This document shows, one piece after another, positions 25,728 through 33,764 of a stretch of DNA of 64,000 nucleotides (position 1 is its first letter; every line of letters begins with the position of its first letter). The DNA is from Streptomyces formicae (lineage in GTDB: Bacteria > Actinomycetota > Actinomycetes > Streptomycetales > Streptomycetaceae). Position numbers and translations under genes: made by a program. The stretch spans positions 5,434,001-5,498,000 of the forward strand of contig NZ_CP022685.1 of the NCBI RefSeq assembly GCF_002556545.1, given 5' to 3'. Below the pieces are notes generated by a model. That model did no database searches. It saw nothing but the letters and a program-made list of their open reading frames with translations, and was not told the DNA's origin.

Positions 25728-26048
25728 GTGGGCACACCGGACCTGTCGGTCGACATCACGCTGCTCAAGGCGACGGAGCGGCAACTCCACGGCATCAAGG
25801 GCGAGTTCGAAGGCATCGACGACTGGAAGAAGGAGCTCAGGGCCGTGGTGGGGGCGCCGCGCATGGCCAAGGCGATGTCGACGTTCGTCGACAACTGGGA
25901 CCGGCACCGCAAGGGCCTCGTCGAGGAGATCGACAAGATCGGCGGCTGGGTCGAGACGACCAGGAAGACGTTCGAGAAGGCCGACAAGGACCTGGCGGAT
26001 TCGGCCGAGAAGGCGAAGCGCGAGAAGGCCAGGGCGAAGGGGAAGTAG
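25728..26048 (+). CDS. Esx-like partner of cargo D
   Basis: The product has 106 residues from the GTG at 25728, with AAGGGGG seven bases upstream. Landmarks are LKATERQLHGIKGEFEG, FVDNWDRHRKGLVEEIDKIG and a Lys/Arg/Glu-rich tail. FVDNWDRHR matches FVQNWESRR in the partner of cargo A. The gene lies eight bases before cargo D and 50 bases after the membrane-protein gene, in one plus-strand operon. It is a helical hairpin partner escorting the cargo. Confidence 0.8.
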   Translation: MGTPDLSVDITLLKATERQLHGIKGEFEGIDDWKKELRAVVGAPRMAKAMSTFVDNWDRHRKGLVEEIDKIGGWVETTRKTFEKADKDLADSAEKAKREKARAKGK

Positions 26049-26056
26049 GGAACATC

Positions 26057-27301
26057 ATGGCGCGCCCCACGGACTGGCATCCGCTCGCCGACAGCGACCC
26101 GGTGCCCGGGTCCCCCAAGGACATCGACGACGAAGTCGAGCACATGAAGAACGTCGCGAAGAAGCTGCGCGACCAGGCGGAGAAGCTGCACAAGATCGCC
26201 AAGAAGGAGGGCCTGAAGGGCAAGTACTCGGACAAGCTGACCGACGGGGCCGCCGAACTCGGCAAGAAGCTCGACCAGACCGCGGAGCGCTACGAGGGCG
26301 TCAAGAAGCACCTCTCGGGCTGGGCCGGTGAGCTGCGCGGCGCCCAGTCCGCCGCCGGAGACGCCCTTGAGCTGGCCAAGAGCGACGAGGAACAGGCCAA
26401 GAAGGACCTCAAGAAGGCCAAGGAGAAGTACGACAACGACGCCGACCACTACGCCACGTTGATCGAGAACGCCATCGACGACGACCCGCTCACCGACAGC
26501 TGGTGGGACAACGTCAAGGACTGGATCGACAAGAACGCGGGCTGGCTGAAGGTCGTCATCGAGATCGCCAGCTACGTCGCCACCGCCCTCGCCATCGCGG
26601 CGATCTTCATCTCCGGCATCGGGATCGGGGTGGTCCTCGCCGCGGGAATCGCGGTCCTTGTGGCGAGAGTGGGGATGGCCGCCGCCGGACAGGGCTCCTG
26701 GGCGGACGTCGCCCTCGACGTGTTCGCGCTCGCCACCATGGGCCTGGGGCGCGGTGCCGTCTCCGGCCTGAAGGCGGGCCAGGCGGCCACCCGGCTCGCC
26801 GCGGGGCAGGGCGCCAAGAAGGCCGCCACCAGCGCCGCGAAGAACGGCATGAACAAGGTGTACGGGCAGGCCGGGCGCACCCTCGCCAACAAGGGCGCGT
26901 CCAAGGCACAGAAGCGGGCGGCCCGCGAGGCGATCGAGCAGGCCGACGCGCTGGCCGCCAAGGCGGGCGCGGGCGCCGAGAAGGCGGCCACCAAGGCGCC
27001 GCTGCCCAAGGTCAGCAAGACGGACATCCTGAGGGCGGGCGGCGACAAGGACGCGGCCGTGGCGTACAAGGACATCATGAAGACGCGGGCCGCCCACGCG
27101 GGCAACGACGCGGTCCACACGGCGAGCCAGGGCGCCGAGAGCTATCTGCGCCACAACCAGCAGGTCTTCGCCGCGGGCCAGGGCATCGACCTGGGCGGCA
27201 AGGTCCTCGGATCCAGCGACACGTGGACCGACAAGCCGTACTTCGAGCCGTTCCAGAACTACAAGAACGAGTACACCGCCGAAGTCGGGTCCACCTGGTG
27301 A
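26057..27301 (+). CDS. Putative T7SS cargo protein (cargo D)
   Basis: The product has 414 residues. DWHPLADSDPVPGSP opens it, with Ser in place of Asp in the last PG-x-P. The charged helical region to about 140 lacks the usual W-D-S motif. Hydrophobic segments follow at about 170-215 (ASYVATALAIAAIFISGIGIGVVLAAGIAVLVARVG), then an Ala/Lys-rich region (AKKAATSAAKNG) and a C-terminal part of about 90 residues ending FQNYKNEYTAEVGSTW. No toxin motif is recognised. Its stop overlaps the next gene (GTGA). The C-terminus is unlike that of cargos B and C, so its activity may differ. Confidence 0.7.
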   Translation: MARPTDWHPLADSDPVPGSPKDIDDEVEHMKNVAKKLRDQAEKLHKIAKKEGLKGKYSDKLTDGAAELGKKLDQTAERYEGVKKHLSGWAGELRGAQSAAGDALELAKSDEEQAKKDLKKAKEKYDNDADHYATLIENAIDDDPLTDSWWDNVKDWIDKNAGWLKVVIEIASYVATALAIAAIFISGIGIGVVLAAGIAVLVARVGMAAAGQGSWADVALDVFALATMGLGRGAVSGLKAGQAATRLAAGQGAKKAATSAAKNGMNKVYGQAGRTLANKGASKAQKRAAREAIEQADALAAKAGAGAEKAATKAPLPKVSKTDILRAGGDKDAAVAYKDIMKTRAAHAGNDAVHTASQGAESYLRHNQQVFAAGQGIDLGGKVLGSSDTWTDKPYFEPFQNYKNEYTAEVGSTW

Positions 27302-27765
27302 GCCGGGGGAGCGGCGACGGCCGCCGACGTGAGCCCGGCGAGCGCTACTTCGCTGCCCTCGACCGGAGCCGCGAGGAGAAGGAGCGGGCGGCACAGGAGG
27401 CGGAGGCCGCCTACGGCAAGGACGTCGCCGTGGTCCGCGTCATCTCGCTGGTGCCTCCGCTCCTGTACTGCGCGGCCATGATCGTGGCCGCCGCGTCGCA
27501 GGACGTCACGGCGTTCGTCGCGCGCCATGTCCTCGGACCCGCGGGCGTCGTCGCCACGGCCTTCGTGATCGGGCTGATCCTGAAGTACGAGCGCTCGCCG
27601 CGGCGCGACTTCGGGATTCCGGTCGTGGTCTTCGCCCACGCCCTCCTGAACGGCCTGACCGGGTTCGTCACCGGTTCGATCTTCTACGTACTGATCCCGC
27701 TCGCGGCGCCGCTCACCCAGTGGGGCCTGCCCAAGTTCCGTGCTCTGCAGGGGCGCAAGCCATGA
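27298..27765 (+). CDS. Small membrane protein behind cargo D
   Basis: The product has 155 residues, GTG start overlapping the cargo D stop. A charged 40-residue start with an EEKERAAQEAEAAYGKD helix leads to about four membrane segments (VISLVPPLLYCAAMIVAAA, GPAGVVATAFVIGLIL, VVVFAHALLNGLTGF and VTGSIFYVLIPLAAPL). A small multi-span protein directly behind a cargo with membrane segments is a common arrangement for an immunity protein; this is inference only. It ends overlapping the X gene (ATGA). Confidence 0.65.
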   Translation: MSRGSGDGRRREPGERYFAALDRSREEKERAAQEAEAAYGKDVAVVRVISLVPPLLYCAAMIVAAASQDVTAFVARHVLGPAGVVATAFVIGLILKYERSPRRDFGIPVVVFAHALLNGLTGFVTGSIFYVLIPLAAPLTQWGLPKFRALQGRKP

Positions 27766-28421
27766 CCGACCGCATCTCGCCGAAGGCCGACGTGACCGAC
27801 CGCACCACCACCGCCCCCCGCGGCTACCAGCTGATCCTGCCGCCCGAGTGGGTCCGCATACCCATGCGGTCGGGCACAAAGGAGGCGATACGCGCCCTCG
27901 TCGACGACGCCTTCGCCACGCTGCCCGCGGACGTGCCGCACGACCGGATCGGGCCCTACCGGCGCGAGTTGGAGCGCCGCCTGAAGGACGCCGTGGCGGA
28001 AGCCCGCAAGGCCGAGGCGCTCGACCTCTACCTGCCGCTGGAGCGGATGCACGGCATCGCGGTGGCCGCCTCGATCGTGGTCTCGGAGATGAAGTTCCCC
28101 GACGAGGTCGCCGTGGACCCCTCGGCCGTCTCGCGCCGCCTCCTGGAAGCACCGGGCCGGGACGGCGAGACCACCGCCGCGGAACTCGACGGCATCCGGG
28201 CGGTCCGCACGGAGCGCACGGTCGCCGCCGACGCGCCGGGCGGCGGCGAACTCGCCTCGCGCCGCGTCGACTACGTCGTCCCCGTGCCGGGCGATCCGGG
28301 CCGCTGGCTCGGCGTCGTCTTCTCCACGCTCGGCGAGGCCGAGCCCGACGACGCGCTCGCCGACCTCTTCGTAGAACTGTTTGACGCGATGATGAGCACC
28401 TTCCGATGGAGCCGAGCATGA
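27762..28421 (+). CDS. Family X protein (third copy)
   Basis: The product has 219 soluble residues, ATG overlapping the previous stop. GYQLILPPEWVRIPM, RALVDDAF and ELERRLKDAVAEAR correspond to the other X proteins. The end, WLGVVFSTLG, an acidic stretch, then LFVELFDAMMSTFRW, is the family hallmark. It overlaps the Z gene that follows. Its place near the end of an operon of Esx, cargo, membrane protein, X, Z parallels cassette A. Confidence 0.7.
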   Translation: MTDRISPKADVTDRTTTAPRGYQLILPPEWVRIPMRSGTKEAIRALVDDAFATLPADVPHDRIGPYRRELERRLKDAVAEARKAEALDLYLPLERMHGIAVAASIVVSEMKFPDEVAVDPSAVSRRLLEAPGRDGETTAAELDGIRAVRTERTVAADAPGGGELASRRVDYVVPVPGDPGRWLGVVFSTLGEAEPDDALADLFVELFDAMMSTFRWSRA

Positions 28422-29020
28422 GCTGGCCGCACGTGGACTACGACACCGACCTGTGGATGCAGATCCCGAACTCCTGGGCGGGCACGCCCTGGAAGGGCCC
28501 CAAGGAGTGGGGCCGCTACATGTCCGACGCGTGGTGGGGCGACACCGACCTGGAGCCGACCCGCAAGGACGTCAAGGGCCTGGCCGCCACGCTGCGGGCC
28601 TGCGCGGAGCGGTTCCCCGCGAGCCACCCCGGCTTCGACGTCTACCTCCACCTGCCCGACCCGCGCGTCATGCCGCTTCCCGTGTACGTCGCCTCGGTCG
28701 AGGCGGACGGCGAGCGCGAGGAGACCCTGCGGGCCCTGGTCACCACGGACGACGCGGCGCTCGTGGAGAAGCCGATCGTGGAGGACTTCACCACCGAGGC
28801 GCTCGGCACGGGCCTGCGCTCCCTGCGGTACACGCAGACGGACGACGACCGCACGATCGTCGCAGGGGTGCGGTACGCCTGGCGGCACGAGGCGGCCGGG
28901 TGCGATGTGGTGGTGATCGTCGCGGCGCCGGACCCGCGGCGGGTGCTGGGGGCGATGGACGACGTCGACGCGTTCGCGGGGTGGATCAGCGTGCCCGCTG
29001 GGGGCGCCCAAGACCGTTAG
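28418..29020 (+). CDS. Family Z protein (third copy)
   Basis: The product has 200 soluble residues. The ATG at 28418 overlaps the X stop and was preferred over one twelve bases earlier. DYDTDLWMQIPNSW opens it; VYLHLPDPRVMPLPVYV and RYAWRHEAAGCDVVVIVA align with the Z protein at 11446-12051. It is the last gene of cassette D and converges on the lipoprotein gene at 29033-29782. No catalytic signature was seen. Confidence 0.65.
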   Translation: MSWPHVDYDTDLWMQIPNSWAGTPWKGPKEWGRYMSDAWWGDTDLEPTRKDVKGLAATLRACAERFPASHPGFDVYLHLPDPRVMPLPVYVASVEADGEREETLRALVTTDDAALVEKPIVEDFTTEALGTGLRSLRYTQTDDDRTIVAGVRYAWRHEAAGCDVVVIVAAPDPRRVLGAMDDVDAFAGWISVPAGGAQDR

Positions 29021-29032
29021 CCGGCCCGTTGG

Positions 29033-29782
29033 CTAGCCCAGCTTCGCGCTCTGCGCGTCCACGACCGCCGTGGCGATCTTCGCGTTGCCCGCGCGGGACT
29101 GGGTGAACGCCACCCCGTCCACGGCGAAGTAGACCGCCAGGGTGTCGCCGTGGCGGACCGCCTGGGTGCGCAGGGTGTGCGTGACGTTCTGGTACTCCGT
29201 CGTGGCCTTGAACGCGACGGACTCGTCGGCGCCCGAGGGGGTGGGGGCGGTCTCGGCGGCGACGGAGGTGTACGGGTTGCTGGTCTTGCCCGCCTTGGCG
29301 GTGAAGCCGCCGCCGCAGGCGCCGACCACCTTGGAGAGCCCGGCGAGAGCGGTCTTCGCGGCGCCCTTCTCGTACGCGGTGAGCGTGACGTAGGTGAAGG
29401 TGCCCGGCCCCTTCGCACCCGCGGCCACGCGCGTCACGTCGGCCTTCGGGGAGCCGAGGGGGACCTGGTTCATCGCGTACGCCAGCGGGGCGCAGGCCGC
29501 CTTGTCGAGCTTGATCTCCCCCTGGGACTTGGCGAACACGAACTTCTGGCTGGGCTTGTCGATCCGGTACCCCTTGACCTCGTCCTTGGTGAGGACGGCA
29601 CGGTCGAGATCGGCGGCCGGGTCGGCGGTCTTCTCCGGAGCGCCGGAGGCCCCGGACTTGTCGCCGCCCTTGGCACCATCGGAGCCGGAACCGGAGTCGG
29701 AGCCCCCGCAGCCGCTGAGGGCCGCCGCGCAGAGGAGGGCGAGGACGGGGGCGGCGGCCTGGGCGAGGCGGGTCCGCTTCAT
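29033..29782 (-). CDS. Secreted lipoprotein, unknown function
   Basis: The product has 249 residues. The signal AAPVLALLCAAALSGC gives a lipobox ending in LSGC, then a Gly/Ser/Lys linker. The folded part has a KDEVKGYRIDKPSQ start, VPLGSPKADVTRVA, TLTAYEKGAAKTALAGLSK and a late HGDTLAVYFAVDGVAF strand. It lacks the C.D.SK motif of the INR-paired lipoproteins and has no INR gene behind it. AGGAG lies five bases before the ATG. The fold may be a sensor or substrate-binding lipoprotein of a small alpha/beta type, but this is not certain. Confidence 0.7.
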   Translation of the reverse strand: MKRTRLAQAAAPVLALLCAAALSGCGGSDSGSGSDGAKGGDKSGASGAPEKTADPAADLDRAVLTKDEVKGYRIDKPSQKFVFAKSQGEIKLDKAACAPLAYAMNQVPLGSPKADVTRVAAGAKGPGTFTYVTLTAYEKGAAKTALAGLSKVVGACGGGFTAKAGKTSNPYTSVAAETAPTPSGADESVAFKATTEYQNVTHTLRTQAVRHGDTLAVYFAVDGVAFTQSRAGNAKIATAVVDAQSAKLG

Positions 29783-29942
29783 GAGAGCTCCTGACGTGGT
29801 TCCTGTGGCGGGTGGGGCGGGACCGTGCGTCCGCGGCACTTTACTGTGCGTGCGTTCGTATGCTGCGGCAACCTCCCACGGTGCCGGTCCACTTGTCCCC
29901 GTACTCCGCTGGTGGTGGAGTGACAGCACGGCACCGTTGTCA

Positions 29943-29952
29943 GGGGGGGGGG
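29943..29952. repeat. Homopolymer of ten G in a ribosome binding site
   Basis: Ten consecutive G lie four bases upstream of the ATG at 29957 and form its Shine-Dalgarno region. Slippage there would change the spacing, and the tract is also prone to sequencing error. Confidence 0.85.
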
Positions 29953-29956
29953 CACC

Positions 29957-30619
29957 ATGCTGGCCAGGGAGTACGGGTACCGGGTGCTGCCCCGCACGGC
30001 CGTCGATACGGCGTCGACGTTCCGCTACCTCGAAGTCTGGCGGCGGCAGGCCAAGGAGGAGCATCGCGCGACGCGGCGCCGCACCGTACCGGGGTTCGCG
30101 TTCCTCGCCTTGGGGTTCTGCTACGTGTGTTTCGGTATCGCGGGCTCGGCCCCCCTGACCTTCCTTCCCGCGCCCGTGATGCTCCTCGTGTGGTGCGCCG
30201 TCGACGACTGGATCGGCAAACAGGCCAAGCAACCCGTCACCCAGGCACGCGAGTTGCTCACCGCGTCCCCCTGGCAGGTCTGGCCCTGCAGCGTGGAACG
30301 CACACCGCACAACGCCCAGGTGCACCTGATCCATTTGCTCTCTCCGGACCGGGAAGTGGCCCGTACGTTCGTCGGTCAGATGCCGGAGGACGCCTGGCTG
30401 TCCATGACCGATGGCCGGGGCATCGTCCTGGTCTGCGGTGATCTGCGCTTCGTGGTGGCCATGGCCACCACGCGGGGGCGGCCCGTCTGGATCGGCCAAC
30501 CGGTTCCGACGCCCGCCGAGTCGGACGCCGCGTCGGCCCAGCCGCCGGGCCCCGTCGACGAACTGATCCGGCAGGCCGGACAGGACGCCGTGTCGAACTG
30601 GCTCAACGACCTCTTCTGA
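29957..30619 (+). CDS. Membrane protein of unknown function
   Basis: The product has 220 residues. A basic start with the helix YLEVWRRQAKEEHRATRRR leads to two membrane segments (about 46-62, FAFLALGFCYVCFGIAG, and about 66-82). A soluble part follows with VHLIHLLSPDREVARTFVG and a beta hairpin GIVLVCGDLRFVVAM. The N-terminal end resembles the cytosolic layout of the other small membrane proteins in the T7SS block, but no clear motif is shared. It is divergent from the lipoprotein at 29033. Confidence 0.6.
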   Translation: MLAREYGYRVLPRTAVDTASTFRYLEVWRRQAKEEHRATRRRTVPGFAFLALGFCYVCFGIAGSAPLTFLPAPVMLLVWCAVDDWIGKQAKQPVTQARELLTASPWQVWPCSVERTPHNAQVHLIHLLSPDREVARTFVGQMPEDAWLSMTDGRGIVLVCGDLRFVVAMATTRGRPVWIGQPVPTPAESDAASAQPPGPVDELIRQAGQDAVSNWLNDLF

Positions 30620-30685
30620 GCCGGACGTCGCCGCCGCCCCATATTCCAGATGCGTACGCGCGTGCCCCCTCGGCATGATGGCGCG

Positions 30686-31264
30686 ATGTCCGAAAGCGCC
30701 GAGATACGCGAGACACACGAGACACGCGAGACACGCGAGACACGCGAGACACGCACCGCACTCCACCGCCGAGCCGAACCCCCGTACTCCGGTGCGGACG
30801 AACGCGCCTCCCTGGTCGCGTTCCTCCAGTACCAGCGCGAGACCCTGGCGATGAAGTGCGCGGGCCTCACCGCCGACCAACTGCGCGAACGGGCCGTGCC
30901 ACCTTCGGAGATGTCCCTCCTCGGACTCGTCAGACACCTCGCGGAGGTGGAGCGAAGCTGGTTCGGCAACGTCCTGAACGGCGAGGACCTGCGCGCCCAT
31001 TGGCGCTCACGCGTCCCCGGCGAGTACGCCGACTTCGACGTGACGGACGCCGACGCCGACGAGGCGTTCGACATCTGGCACGCCCAGTGCGCCCGCTCCC
31101 GCGCCCTGGTGGACGCCACCGACTCGCTCGACACCACGGTCCACTTCCGCGAGGAGCGGTACTCGCTCCGCTACATCCTCACGCACATGATCGAGGAGTA
31201 CGCCCGGCACAACGGGCACGCGGATTTCCTCAGGGAGCGGATCGATGGGGAGACGGGGGAGTAA
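30686..31264 (+). CDS. DinB/DUF664-family protein, possible mycothiol-dependent enzyme
   Basis: The product has 192 residues. It is a DinB-type four-helix protein with LVAFLQYQRETLAMKCAGL in the first helix, SLLGLVRHLAEVERSWF in the second and HMIEEYARHNGHADFLRE near the end. The His residues in VRHLAEVE and in YARHNGHAD are placed where DUF664/DinB proteins bind metal. In actinobacteria such proteins include mycothiol-dependent transferases. The start carries an odd Glu-Thr-Arg repeat not expected in the family. It is a single gene with a strong terminator behind it. Confidence 0.8.
   Translation: MSESAEIRETHETRETRETRETRTALHRRAEPPYSGADERASLVAFLQYQRETLAMKCAGLTADQLRERAVPPSEMSLLGLVRHLAEVERSWFGNVLNGEDLRAHWRSRVPGEYADFDVTDADADEAFDIWHAQCARSRALVDATDSLDTTVHFREERYSLRYILTHMIEEYARHNGHADFLRERIDGETGE
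30701..30754. repeat. Six tandem 9-base repeats encoding Glu-Thr-Arg
   Basis: Units of GAGACACGC type (first two variant, last four identical) lie in frame near the 5' end of the DinB-family gene. They add an 18-residue charged segment. Confidence 0.9.
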
Positions 31265-31297
31265 TCGAGTGACGGGGGAGTAGGGGAGCGGGGAAGC

Positions 31298-31336
31298 GGT
31301 GGGCCGGGGCAACGCGGCTCGGCGCCCCGGCCCACC
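31298..31336. terminator. Perfect 13-base hairpin between converging genes
   Basis: GGTGGGCCGGGGC (31298-31310) and its complement (31324-31336) enclose a 13-base loop. It separates the DinB-family gene from the converging protease gene and can act on both strands. Confidence 0.75.
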
Positions 31337-31379
31337 GGTCGACCTACCGGTCGACCCACTGGTCAGCCAACCGGGCGCC

Positions 31380-32261
31380 TCAACGGCGGTGCATCGCCCG
31401 CTTCACCTTCTTGCCCGACGCGGACTCGTCCAGCGTCTTCCACAGCTTGGCCGAGCTGAGGGACGTGTAGACGCCGGGGGCACCCTGCGAGCCGCAGCCG
31501 TCGCCGTAGGAGACGACGCCGATCAGGATCGGGGCCCTGCGCCCGGGGACGTTGCGGAAGATGGGGCCGCCGCTGTCACCCTGGCAGGAGTCCTTGCCCT
31601 CCACGCCCGCGCAGAAGTTGACCTTCGCGTCGTACTCCTTGTAGCTCGTGCGGCATTCCGCGTGCGAGATGATCGGGACCTTGACCTGGCGCAGCCGGTC
31701 GGGCGTGTACGTCATCTCGGTGTCCGTATTGCCCCAGCCCGCGACAGTGGCCTTCTGGCCCGGGCGGATCAGGGCGTCGGTGCCCTGCGTGGGCAGCGCG
31801 ACCGGGGCGATGCCCTTGACCGGCTTCTTCAGCTGGAGGAAGGCGACGTCGTACGCCTCCTTGCCCTTGAGGTAGCGCGGGTGCACGACCACGCCGCCCT
31901 TGGCGATGTCACGTATCTGCCCCTGCTTGGCGGAGAGCACGGTACGGCCGACGGCCACCTGGAGGGACGTGGGCCTGACCGGCTTGCCCGCGTCGTCGAC
32001 GAGGCAGTGCGCGGCCGTCACCACGGTGTCGGCCGTGACGAGGCTCCCGCCGCAGAACTGCCGGTCGAGCGCGCTGCCCGACCCCTTCTCCAGCAGCGCG
32101 ACCATGAACGGATAGGCGTCGTTGGAGACTTCGGTCCCGCCGATGATGGCGTGCGCGGCGGGGGCGGAGGTGGCGACCATCGCCAGGGCGGCGGCGGAGG
32201 CGGCGAATCCGGCGGCGGTTCTTGTGAGGGTCTTCGTGGAGGTTGTCGTGGGGGTCTTCAT
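31380..32261 (-). CDS. Secreted trypsin-like serine protease (S1A)
   Basis: The product has 293 residues. The signal peptide runs to APAAHA and is followed at once by IIGGTEVS, the mature trypsin start, so a long propeptide is missing. The catalytic triad is complete: His in TAAHC, Asp in YDVAFLQL, Ser in CQGDSGGP. Cysteine pairs around the His and Ser fit chymotrypsin-fold disulfides. The C-terminal KKVKRAMHRR tail is unusually basic. No clear ribosome site precedes the ATG. It is an extracellular protease. Placement between the T7SS block and the Tad locus does not by itself imply a functional link. Confidence 0.9.
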   Translation of the reverse strand: MKTPTTTSTKTLTRTAAGFAASAAALAMVATSAPAAHAIIGGTEVSNDAYPFMVALLEKGSGSALDRQFCGGSLVTADTVVTAAHCLVDDAGKPVRPTSLQVAVGRTVLSAKQGQIRDIAKGGVVVHPRYLKGKEAYDVAFLQLKKPVKGIAPVALPTQGTDALIRPGQKATVAGWGNTDTEMTYTPDRLRQVKVPIISHAECRTSYKEYDAKVNFCAGVEGKDSCQGDSGGPIFRNVPGRRAPILIGVVSYGDGCGSQGAPGVYTSLSSAKLWKTLDESASGKKVKRAMHRR

Positions 32262-32621
32262 GGGGGGTGGGTTTCTCTTTCGTGCGTGAGGGATTGCGGG
32301 TCATTGATTTGTGTGCGCGAAAGGTCCGAACCATTGACCCGGCAAGTCCCGTGCCCTGGAAGGGGTTTGGTCTACGGTTCAACGAATTCTCGTGGAGCCC
32401 CTCGCGTCGGAATGTGAGAGGGGGGTAAGGGGTGGTGGGTTCATTCGTCCCCCGGACACCAGAGGGCGCACCGCGAGGATCTGACGCCGTACTCGTACGC
32501 CGAATCCCCAGTTGCGTGGGTTCTGAGGAGGACCGGCGGGTTTTTGGTGCCGGTGCTCCGGGAGGTGCCGGCGTCCCTTCGCGGGCGGTGCGACGGGCGA
32601 CGTGGCGGACGGGAAGCAGGT

Positions 32622-32634
32622 GGGAACCGTTCCC
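32622..32634. promoter_or_regulatory. Palindrome GGGAAC-C-GTTCCC, LacI-type operator-like
   Basis: This perfect 6+1+6 palindrome has the character of LacI-family operators found before sugar-uptake genes. The nearest genes are the protease (about 360 bases) and the Tad operon (about 390 bases), so its target is unclear. Confidence 0.35.
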
Positions 32635-32911
32635 GCTTCTCCCCGCGTCCCTTCTGGGGTCGGCCGATCATGGCGTGGACCTCCTGCGGGCCGTCCGCGA
32701 CCGTAGGGAAGTCGCCATCCGGGGGTCCCTCGGCGCCCGTTGCGCAAAGCGCATCTATTCGCGTACGCACACAGATCCCACTCCCTGAGATCCAGGAATG
32801 GCATCGGAACCAGAGGCCGCCGATTGCGCGTGGATAACGATGAGAGGCCCGCGCTTCACGATCCTTAACGCGCCTTGAGGGGCTTATGTGCTGCTGATAC
32901 GGTGCGATGAC

Positions 32912-32940
32912 TTGACACTGAGCCTGGGGCTGAATAGCCC
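32912..32940 (+). promoter_or_regulatory. Candidate promoter of the Tad operon
   Basis: TTGACA at 32912-32917 is followed after 17 bases by TAGCCC at 32935-32940, a perfect -35 with a moderate -10. It lies about 85 bases before the first Tad gene start. Confidence 0.4.
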
Positions 32941-33024
32941 GCCCGAGGTGGAGCGTAGAGAGTCGCGAGTGTCACAAATGACGGAAATTGACCGAATCTT
33001 CTTGGGCGTGCGGGGAGCAGTTGC

Positions 33025-33747
33025 GTGAAGATCCAGGAGCGTATGGGGGCGGGCAACAACCGTTCTGCCGCGCCGGCTCAGCCAGGTGTCGGCGAGCGCC
33101 TTCCCGCGCCGCCTCGCGAGCGCAAACCGGCACTCGCCGCACTGGCCGTGCTCCTCATCCTCGTCGGCGCCCTCGGCGCCACCGTGCTCGTGCTGCGCGC
33201 CGGTGACCGCATCGAGGTCGTGAAGGTCGTCGCGCCCATCGCGGCGGGCGAGTCGCCCGTCGAGAACAAGAACATCAAGTCCGTGCTCGTCTCCGACGAC
33301 ACCGGCCTCAACTTCGTCAAGTGGGAGCAGCGCGGCGCCCTCTCCAAGCTGAAGGCCAAGAGCGCCATCCCCGCCGGTTCGATCGCCGTCGGCGAGATGT
33401 TCGCCAAGAGCTCGGGGCTGCCTGCGGGCAAGGCGTCCGTCGGGCTCTCGCTCAAGGAGGGCCAGTACCCGTCCGACCTGAAGGCCGGTGACACCGTCGC
33501 CGCCTACCCGGTCGTCTCTGGCACCTCCACGGGGAAGGGTTCGGCGAGCGGCAGCGGCGCCGCCGGCGGTGAGCCCCTGGTGACCTCCGCCCGCGTGAAC
33601 ACCGTCGCGGCCAAGAGCGACGCCACCGTGAGCACGGGCAACCTGAACATCACCCTCCTCGTGTCGCAGGAGGAGGTCGCGGGGCTCGCCAGCTCCGCGT
33701 CCGACGGCAAGGTCGTCATCGTCCGCGTCACCAATGACAGCAACTAG
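33025..33747 (+). CDS. cpaB: SAF-domain protein of the Tad locus (CpaB-like)
   Basis: The product has 240 residues from the GTG at 33025 behind GGGGAG. A cytosolic Pro/Arg-rich start leads to one membrane segment (ALAVLLILVGALGATVLVLRAG) and an external SAF-like domain (VVAPIAAGESPVENKNI, then AIPAGSIAVGEMF). A beta-rich end has LNITLLVSQEEVAGLA. CpaB/RcpC proteins act in the periplasmic or wall part of Tad pili; in actinobacteria the secretin is missing, so the role may be pilus stabilisation. It is first of a nine-gene run. Confidence 0.7.
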   Translation: MKIQERMGAGNNRSAAPAQPGVGERLPAPPRERKPALAALAVLLILVGALGATVLVLRAGDRIEVVKVVAPIAAGESPVENKNIKSVLVSDDTGLNFVKWEQRGALSKLKAKSAIPAGSIAVGEMFAKSSGLPAGKASVGLSLKEGQYPSDLKAGDTVAAYPVVSGTSTGKGSASGSGAAGGEPLVTSARVNTVAAKSDATVSTGNLNITLLVSQEEVAGLASSASDGKVVIVRVTNDSN

Positions 33748-33764
33748 AGGCGAGTAGAAGAGAC

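Larger units (their letters stand above)
32262..33024. other. Intergenic region of 763 bases without a convincing gene
   Basis: Short open frames on both strands lack sensible start sites and codon bias. The region carries a TGGTCTA half-site in front of the protease, a 13-base palindrome at 32622 and a promoter-like TTGACA at 32912. No tRNA or known riboswitch was recognised. It must hold the promoters of the protease (minus) and of the Tad locus (plus). Confidence 0.6.

Noticed and set aside
32368..32384. TGGTCTA resembling half of a DasR site before the protease
   Set aside because: Only one half of the palindrome is present; the other half does not match.
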